From: an uncultured Pseudomonadota bacterium
GTDB lineage: Bacteria; Myxococcota_A; Bradymonadia; Bradymonadales; GCA-2716585
Direction of reading: 5' to 3'
Length of the DNA: 64,000 nt
Assembly: GCA_937123825.1 (NCBI GenBank)
Contig: CAKZKQ010000092.1
Coordinates: 18,984-82,983, forward strand
Of the stretch, positions 59,401 to 64,000 are shown piece after piece; the stretch's first letter is position 1, and every line of letters begins with the position of its first letter. A model generated the notes under the pieces. That model had not been told where the DNA came from. It saw nothing but the letters and a program-made list of their open reading frames with translations, and made no database searches. A program made the translations under genes and the position numbers.

Positions 59401-61472
59401 GCTTCCAGCCCGAGAGCTGCGGCAACGGCGGCTGCGAGCGCCAGTCCTCCTGCGTCAACGGCCAGGTGCTGCCCTGCGTGCCCGGCGAGCCCATCAACCT
59501 GGTGGACGTCACCTGCGACAACGTTGATGACGACTGCGACGGCGTGGTGGACGATGACTTTGTGGTGGAGACCTGCGGCAACTTTGGCTGTCAGGCCCAG
59601 TCGGCCTGCGTCAACGGCGAAGAGACCGAGTGCGTGCCTGGTGAGCCGGGCGACGAGATCTGCGACGGCGAGGACAACAACTGCAACGGCATCATCGACG
59701 ACGGCCTCGACAACGACGGCGACGGCTTTGGTCCCGAGGGTGACGAAGGTTGCGGCGGCGTTGGCCGCGACTGCAACGACAACAACCCGCTGATCAACCC
59801 CGACGCCGTCGAAGTCTGCGATGGTGTGGACAACGACTGTGACGGGCTGACCGACGAAGGCGTCACCAACGCTTGTGGCGACTGCGACCCGCGCTGCACC
59901 GAGACCCGCTTTGGTATTGGTGACAACGCCATCCCCTTCAACCCCACCCAGACCAACTCGCAGAATGTCGATACCGACGACGATGGTCAGGTTCAGTTGG
60001 CCAGCGACGACGTGGCGGTGACCTTCGCGTGGTTTGTGTCTTCTTACGGCACCACCGCCAACCAGATGTTCAAAATTGATACGCTCACAGGCAACCAGGT
60101 CGGCCGCTACCCGACCGGCAGCAACCCCTCGCGTACGACGACCGACGATCAGGGCAACGTTTACGTGGCCAACCGCTCCAGCGCCAACCTGACCAAGATC
60201 GCCAACTGGACCCCCGCCTGTGACCGCGACGTGTCGCTGTGTGAGTGCCCCGACAAGAACAACAACGGTCGGATCGACACCTCCAAGGACTCCAACGGCA
60301 ACGGCAAGATCGACAACAACGAGTACATGGGCACCAGCGACGAGTGCTACCTGTGGACGACGGGCAGCGGCACCCTGGGTTACTACCCCCGCTCGCTGGC
60401 CATCGACGCCCAGAACAACGTCTGGGTCGGCAACTGGAGCAGCCCGCCCCGGATGTACAAGATCAACAGCGAGACCGGCGCCACGCTCCAGACCGTCAAC
60501 CTCACCACCCAGACCTACGGCTCGGTCATTGACCAGAACGGCGTCATTTGGACCGTGGACCGCGGCCGCCGCGTGCAGGGCATCGACACCCGCACTGGCT
60601 CGCTCATCCGCTACCGCCAGTCGCCCTACGGCGGCCAGAGCTACGGCATCGGCCTCGACGCCAACGGCCGCATCTGGATCGCGACCATCTGGGGTCACGA
60701 TCACACCTTCTACTACGATCCTGCCGCCGACAGCTTTGTCCTTGGCCCCAACATCAACGATGGTTGGCGCTTTGACAGCCGTGGCCTGACGACCGACAAC
60801 AACGGCACCCTGTGGGCCACCCACTGGGGCCGCATCGGCACCGGCTACCAGCCCCAGACGCTGCGCAAGTACGTCACCGGCTTCACCGCCAACGACGAGA
60901 ACAACGACGGCCAGATCACCAAGAGCGACTTCCGCCTGCAAAAGGACGTCTACCTGCCCAACTGCGATGGTGTTCTGGGCATCGGCGTCGGCGCCGGCAA
61001 CAACCTCTGGGCTGCCTGCTACTACCAGCACAGCACCGCCGTCTTCAGCGCCGACCCCAACGTGCAGACGATCAACTACCACCCGATCGGCACCAACCCC
61101 TACACCTACTCTGACTTCACCGGGAACCTGCGCTCGACCTTCACTGCTCCCCGAGGCAACTACTCCGAAATCTTCGAAGGTTGCCCCAACTCTCAGGTCG
61201 ATCAGTGGCACCGCGTCAACTGGCAGGGAACCACCCCGGCGAACACCAATGTCCAGGTCTTTGTCTCGGTGGCCGACACCGTGGCGGGTCTTGAAGGGGC
61301 TCCCGAGTCCGGCCCTCACGAAGCCAACAGCTTCGACATCTCCGGCCTTGAAAACAAACCCTTCATCAAGGTCCGTTTTAAGCTAGAATCATTTGAGAAC
61401 GGCGCCGTGCCCCGGATCAGCTTCCTGAATGTCACGCGCTATTGCCAAGTGGACATCAACAACCAGAACTGA
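56499..61472 (+). CDS. Giant lipoprotein: HYR-like, MopE-type repeats and beta-propeller
   Basis: 1657 aa from ATG at 56499 (GAGG 6 bases upstream). Lipobox LIALTIGLMAAGC. Domain order: Ig/HYR-like repeats (DTLPPAISPGPDRIVECTS, then DTTGPTLDVGDN, about 100-260), a VTD-VAGNS-type Ig repeat near 535, a helical region about 560-900, then four MopE/Asp-rich motifs (CDGVDSDCDGNIDEGF, CDNVDDDCDGVVDDDF, CDGEDNNCNGIIDDGLDNDGDG, CDGVDNDCDGLTDEGV), then a EF-hand/dockerin-like DKNNNGRIDTSKDSNGNGKID and a beta-propeller (YYPRSLAIDAQNNVWVGNW, YGSVIDQNGVIWTV). First gene of a three-gene surface-protein operon. Confidence 0.85.
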   Translation: MKRQWVVRNNVLIALTIGLMAAGCQESAEKSEAPTERAPQETIEQGACNGEDPVIEASRKTAECINGQATVDLDPTVRAECDLTPLISFTRNGQSINQSDVYSFGNHLVTITATDEIAGTTSTERVGVSVQDTLPPAISPGPDRIVECTSVDGAVLENLNNPSINDACDNNVEVSQDAPEGNTFPMGTTRVTVSAVDSSGNPSEAGYNVVVRDTTGPTLDVGDNLVIPALGNCAFGGVPNSGTEVLLPQPRVSDTCTAPRDIALINNFTNDSSRLVCVRDAGSNTITWRAIDGTGNPTEASLIVTAAVGALEIDITNNPVRGYTNQAVTVAAELRGATNPVTWQFTGGAPATTPPGNGSVASATFATEATYCPLFISGTDNNDQIGVSSNPCFAIERTAPSATYESVPTRWLNPDNPNEEIDVDENNSDTWPVFFFGESLRAEIVADDRDGALRSGLATVRLVANPGGENEHILVDITTERTGDLQVGPERLQVLGCNTEDIACREDGQIELGALGLGEHVLEVQVTDVAGNSSTERSFLKVDNYGGVLGTLQTWIEGVRQNAPLRTHQNLNKASELFASGERLFESSPGYSFLISKRAMRRLDDAERDGANVETLKELIARAVSAEVTRLVDITGDRAFEDWHVIGVGGRYTTRILLTGRENNYIVQPGPTLGLSKRFAEESKQKYEEGRFDESLDSAIRSFNIMAILYRDDTFAQAFDREPFRLDDGDPEAIFQGSNPNEFGLPIALALTEQVERVVADPGIPADAIERLGRIRDLIVQFEEGVQAVNSDEFSNEYLVRNIYMPAVEALEIMTSIQESSVYVHYWRASMVYVMAFVTNFSLYEGQTAITRVANNPNNDPRVQVSECRYDRAMIALADGRLEEGIVTASDEFVRSKCLVLEMYNDIYPDRFVREQPIDPAEFGCSDEPLELDPEAECPCGLGQQGQNDQDALCDGVDSDCDGNIDEGFQPESCGNGGCERQSSCVNGQVLPCVPGEPINLVDVTCDNVDDDCDGVVDDDFVVETCGNFGCQAQSACVNGEETECVPGEPGDEICDGEDNNCNGIIDDGLDNDGDGFGPEGDEGCGGVGRDCNDNNPLINPDAVEVCDGVDNDCDGLTDEGVTNACGDCDPRCTETRFGIGDNAIPFNPTQTNSQNVDTDDDGQVQLASDDVAVTFAWFVSSYGTTANQMFKIDTLTGNQVGRYPTGSNPSRTTTDDQGNVYVANRSSANLTKIANWTPACDRDVSLCECPDKNNNGRIDTSKDSNGNGKIDNNEYMGTSDECYLWTTGSGTLGYYPRSLAIDAQNNVWVGNWSSPPRMYKINSETGATLQTVNLTTQTYGSVIDQNGVIWTVDRGRRVQGIDTRTGSLIRYRQSPYGGQSYGIGLDANGRIWIATIWGHDHTFYYDPAADSFVLGPNINDGWRFDSRGLTTDNNGTLWATHWGRIGTGYQPQTLRKYVTGFTANDENNDGQITKSDFRLQKDVYLPNCDGVLGIGVGAGNNLWAACYYQHSTAVFSADPNVQTINYHPIGTNPYTYSDFTGNLRSTFTAPRGNYSEIFEGCPNSQVDQWHRVNWQGTTPANTNVQVFVSVADTVAGLEGAPESGPHEANSFDISGLENKPFIKVRFKLESFENGAVPRISFLNVTRYCQVDINNQN

Positions 61473-61480
61473 GCCCACCC

Positions 61481-63385
61481 ATGCATCAAGAGCCTGTCGG
61501 GTCCCACATCCTTTCAAAGCGGCGTTTGTTCAAAATCGCCGCGATCCTTCTGGCGGCGGCCTTTATGACCGCCTGCCCCGCCGAAGAGGACGACAACAAC
61601 GTCCTCAACAACGGCATGCAATTTGACCCATGCGAAGTGCTTCAAAACTGCGATGAAGACGACGCGGACGACGGCAACAACATGCCGAACGACGCCGACG
61701 ATTCATCCGACGCGGGCGACACGGAGCCGCCCGACGACGTCGATCCTGATGACGCCGATGACGACGTTGCTCCAGACGACGCCGATGATGACACCGACGA
61801 TGGCGACGTTGATGAAGGTGATGTCGACGATGACGTCGATGAGCCCGACGACGCCGACGACGGTGACGTGGACGAGCCCGACGACGTCGATGACGGCGAT
61901 GTCGAGCCCGACGACGCCAGCGACGTTGAAGACGAGCCGACCCCTGAAGGGTGTGTCTTTGACAACCCCCCCTGCCCCCGAGGGTTCGCCTGCAACGACC
62001 TGACCAATGAGTGTGAGGAGATCCCGCCGGGTTGCGCCAACGCCAACCCCCCCTGCCCCACCGATCAGGTCTGTGATGTGGACAACAACGTCTGCGTGGC
62101 TTGCCTGGCCGACAGCGACTGCCCCGGCCCGGAAGTCTGCGACGTGGACAACAACGTCTGCGTGGGCTGCTTTGCCGACGCCGATTGCCCCGGGCTGCTG
62201 GTGTGCGACACCGACGCCAACACCTGCATCGAGCGCGTGGTCTGCAACGACATCAACTGCGATGAAGAGATCGCCTTGTGCACCAGCTCGGCCGACTGCG
62301 AAGAAGGCCGCTTCTGCACCCCCGACGGCTGCGCGGAGGCCGAAGTCGAGTGCGGCTTTGGCGACGCCATCTGCCCCGACGGTCAGATCTGCATCGCCGG
62401 TGAGTGTGAAAGCGTCGAGTGCGCCAACGACGACGATTGCAGCGGCGATCGCCGCTGCAACGAGCAGAACTTCTGTGTCGAGTGCACCGAAGACAGCGAC
62501 TGCCCGGGCGTGTGCATCAACAACATCTGCCTGGACTGCCGCGAAGACGCCGAGTGCCCCGGCAACCAGACCTGCGAAGAGTTCATCAACCTCTGCACCG
62601 AGCCCGAGGGCGAGTGCACCAGCAACGATGACTGCGACGGCGCCAGGGTTTGTCAGGCCGGTGAGTGTGTCGGCGACGCCTGCGTAGACGACGCGCTTGA
62701 GCCCAATGACCAGCCCGAGGACTCTCGTGCGCTGACCGAAGGCACCACCGCCCTGAGAAGCTGTGGCGATCAGGACTGGTTTGAGTTTGAGTTGACGGCG
62801 GGCGATGGTATCCTGGCCCAGATCACCTACGACCCCGGCGTCTTTATGGAGATCGTCGTCCAGGACCCCGAAGGCGCTGCCTTCCAGCGCTTTGTCGATC
62901 CCGGACAAATCGGCGTCATCCAGGCCACCATCGAGTCGGCGCCGCTGACCGGCACCTACCGCATGGGTCTGGACTTCATTGACGCCTTCGACAACGACTA
63001 CGAGATCACTGTCCTGCCCGTCCCCGGCGGCTACTGCGCCAACGACGGCCGTGAACCCAGCAACGAGCCCAGCCAGGCTGCCCCCATCAACACCCAGGCC
63101 CTCTTCAACGAAGTGGCCCGGATCTGCGATGGCGACGCCGACTGGTTCAGCGCCGAACTCCAGGCCGACGCTGGCGCCTTGCTGACCGTCAACGCCTTTG
63201 ACTTCCCCGTCATCGTGGAGGTCTTTGGCCCCGACCAGCAAACCCGCATCCTGCGCGACTCTTCACCCCGCATGACCAAGACCATCGAGTTCATCCCCGA
63301 AGAGTCCGGCCTGCACTTCATCCGCATTGAGGCCCTCAATGACGGCGATGAAACCTTCTACGACATTGGCGTGACCCTGCCATGA
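61481..63385 (+). CDS. Asp-rich, Cys-rich lipoprotein with PPC-like C-terminal domains
   Basis: 634 aa from ATG at 61481, 8 bases after the previous stop. Lipobox AAAFMTACPAE. Residues about 55-160 are a very acidic tandem repeat (GDVDEPDDVDDGDVEPDD and variants). Then about eight CxxDxDCPG-type Cys-rich modules, such as CLADSDCPGPEVCDVDNNVC repeated, to about residue 400. The C-terminal 220 aa hold two PPC-like beta-sandwiches (EPNDQPEDSRALTEGTTALRSCGDQDWFEFEL and CDGDADWFSAELQADAGALLTVNAF). Such Cys modules are common in surface lipoproteins of this group. Its stop overlaps the next start (ATGA), so they are translationally coupled. Confidence 0.85.
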   Translation: MHQEPVGSHILSKRRLFKIAAILLAAAFMTACPAEEDDNNVLNNGMQFDPCEVLQNCDEDDADDGNNMPNDADDSSDAGDTEPPDDVDPDDADDDVAPDDADDDTDDGDVDEGDVDDDVDEPDDADDGDVDEPDDVDDGDVEPDDASDVEDEPTPEGCVFDNPPCPRGFACNDLTNECEEIPPGCANANPPCPTDQVCDVDNNVCVACLADSDCPGPEVCDVDNNVCVGCFADADCPGLLVCDTDANTCIERVVCNDINCDEEIALCTSSADCEEGRFCTPDGCAEAEVECGFGDAICPDGQICIAGECESVECANDDDCSGDRRCNEQNFCVECTEDSDCPGVCINNICLDCREDAECPGNQTCEEFINLCTEPEGECTSNDDCDGARVCQAGECVGDACVDDALEPNDQPEDSRALTEGTTALRSCGDQDWFEFELTAGDGILAQITYDPGVFMEIVVQDPEGAAFQRFVDPGQIGVIQATIESAPLTGTYRMGLDFIDAFDNDYEITVLPVPGGYCANDGREPSNEPSQAAPINTQALFNEVARICDGDADWFSAELQADAGALLTVNAFDFPVIVEVFGPDQQTRILRDSSPRMTKTIEFIPEESGLHFIRIEALNDGDETFYDIGVTLP

Positions 63386-64000
63386 ATCCTCGCTGGATTG
63401 CCGCTGGCGCAGCGCTGCTTCTGGCAGCGCTGTTGGCCTTCGCCCTCTGGCCTGAGAGCACCCCCAAGCAATTCCAGACTCAGAACCAGAACGACTGCAC
63501 TCAAGACACCGAGTGCGGCAACGGCATGGTCTGCTGTCAAGGCGCTTGTGCGGCCACCTGTCAGGACAACCCCGACCCCACCACCCCTCCCCCAGGCAGC
63601 GACACCCACCGCCTGCCAGGGGCCAAACGCGACATCGACCAGCTCCTGGCCAATCGCCTTCCCGCTCGCCCCAGAGACAAACGCCTCAAACCTGCCCCAG
63701 ACGGCACCTGCAAAAAGGTCCTCGACTGCCAGACCCAGTTGATGGGCTGCGACACCAGCGCGGGGCTCTGCCTGGAGCCGTCCATCTGCGTCAACGACAT
63801 CGACTGCAAGGATGGGCGCGTCTGCCAACACGGCAAGTGCGTGGACGAGGTCGAAGGCTGCCGCTTTGAGGACCTAGAGCTTTCTATAGATGGTCAGTTT
63901 GTATTGGCTGGGAGCTGTAATAATGATGCCATTCTCCTTGACCTTGAAGGGAATGTAAAACAACGTTTCTCCAAGCACAACGATCGGGTCACTTCGGTAG
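63382..64000 (+). CDS. Partial membrane-anchored Cys-rich protein with WD40-like start (runs off window)
   Basis: 206 codons visible, open to the edge. ATG at 63382 overlaps the previous stop. N-terminal hydrophobic anchor (AAGAALLLAALLAFALW). Cys-rich modules follow: CTQDTECGNGMVCCQGAC, a basic/Pro linker, CKKVLDCQTQLMGCDTSAGLC and CVNDIDCKDGRVCQHGKC. The frame then turns into LSIDGQFVLAGSCNNDAILLDLEGNVKQRFSKHNDRVTSV, which looks like the first blade of a WD40-type propeller. From about 63,875 the codons become AT-rich (cta, ata, gta, aat), quite unlike the GC-rich first part. Third gene of the surface-protein operon. Confidence 0.8.
   Translation, partial: MNPRWIAAGAALLLAALLAFALWPESTPKQFQTQNQNDCTQDTECGNGMVCCQGACAATCQDNPDPTTPPPGSDTHRLPGAKRDIDQLLANRLPARPRDKRLKPAPDGTCKKVLDCQTQLMGCDTSAGLCLEPSICVNDIDCKDGRVCQHGKCVDEVEGCRFEDLELSIDGQFVLAGSCNNDAILLDLEGNVKQRFSKHNDRVTSV

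Noticed and set aside
56946..61319. 1457-residue open frame on the minus strand
   Set aside because: It lies wholly opposite the giant lipoprotein, is Val/Gly/Ala/Asp-rich and low complexity, and has no domain. A compositional shadow of the Asn/Asp/Cys-rich gene.
61642..63241. Minus-strand frames opposite the Asp-rich lipoprotein (Ser/Thr or Val-rich repeats)
   Set aside because: The repeats are the reverse complement of Asp codon repeats; no start context or family support.

Overview
The window reads as a stretch of chromosome from a GC-rich Gram-negative bacterium of the deltaproteobacterial type (Myxococcota or Bradymonadota-like). This is inferred from the many lipobox lipoproteins, the TPR/PEGA-like/beta-barrel outer-membrane proteins, the multi-Kazal and MopE-type Cys/Asp-rich surface proteins, a MYXO-CTERM-like C-terminal tail, an NtrC-family regulator, and the ordinary housekeeping genes mixed among them. 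No rRNA, tRNA, CRISPR array, integrase or prophage was recognised.

Layout. 1-5.4 kb: an M48 peptidase (cut by the left edge) and thiO face an aroC-hypothetical-thiS-thiG-thiE cluster on the other strand. 6-9.6 kb: an HTH-receiver protein, a SerA-type dehydrogenase and an acyl-CoA dehydrogenase. 9.6-15.7 kb: an eight-Kazal lipoprotein, a lipoprotein with a possible Cys-His-Asn peptidase domain, a formylglycine-generating-enzyme-fold lipoprotein and an unknown partner. 15.8-22.1 kb: a Gfo/Idh/MocA oxidoreductase, an E2-like acyltransferase coupled to a sirtuin, a lipoprotein, a REP-associated tyrosine transposase (RAYT) and a surface protein with a sorting tail. 22.1-25.4 kb: a hybrid histidine kinase with its NtrC-type regulator. 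25.8-31.4 kb: small proteins, a NatA/NatB-like exporter whose permease is fused to a CPBP protease, and YgfZ. 31.5-36.8 kb: tmk, a TerB-like protein, a 54-residue small protein and a HEAT-repeat Clp-type ATPase. 36.9-40.9 kb: an esterase, a secreted SecD-like protein and RNase J. 41.4-50.1 kb: six envelope proteins (most with beta-barrels), the last two in an apparent operon with an orphan SctV/FlhA export gate. 50.1-56.3 kb: a B12-binding radical SAM protein, a divergent PurA-like enzyme, a VWA protein, a J-domain pseudokinase and riboflavin synthase. 56.5-64 kb: an operon of giant Cys/Asp-rich lipoproteins running off the right edge.

The clearest signal that no gene explains is a family of nine copies of an approximately 50-bp element. 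Each has a conserved flank ending in ACTTGT and then an imperfect hairpin, AAAGGTC-N5-GACCTTACC. The copies sit in intergenic DNA, or overlapping gene ends, across the whole window, and one lies just upstream of the RAYT gene. This looks like a REP/RAYT pair: a domesticated single-strand transposase and its dispersed substrate.

Other candidate systems are: (i) a J-domain pseudokinase + MIDAS VWA protein + non-canonical adenylosuccinate-synthetase-like enzyme, all on one strand; (ii) a HEAT-Clp ATPase with a degenerate first ATPase site next to a TerB-like protein; and (iii) an SctV/FlhA homologue translated directly after TPR/PEGA-like/beta-barrel proteins, with no other type III secretion gene in view.
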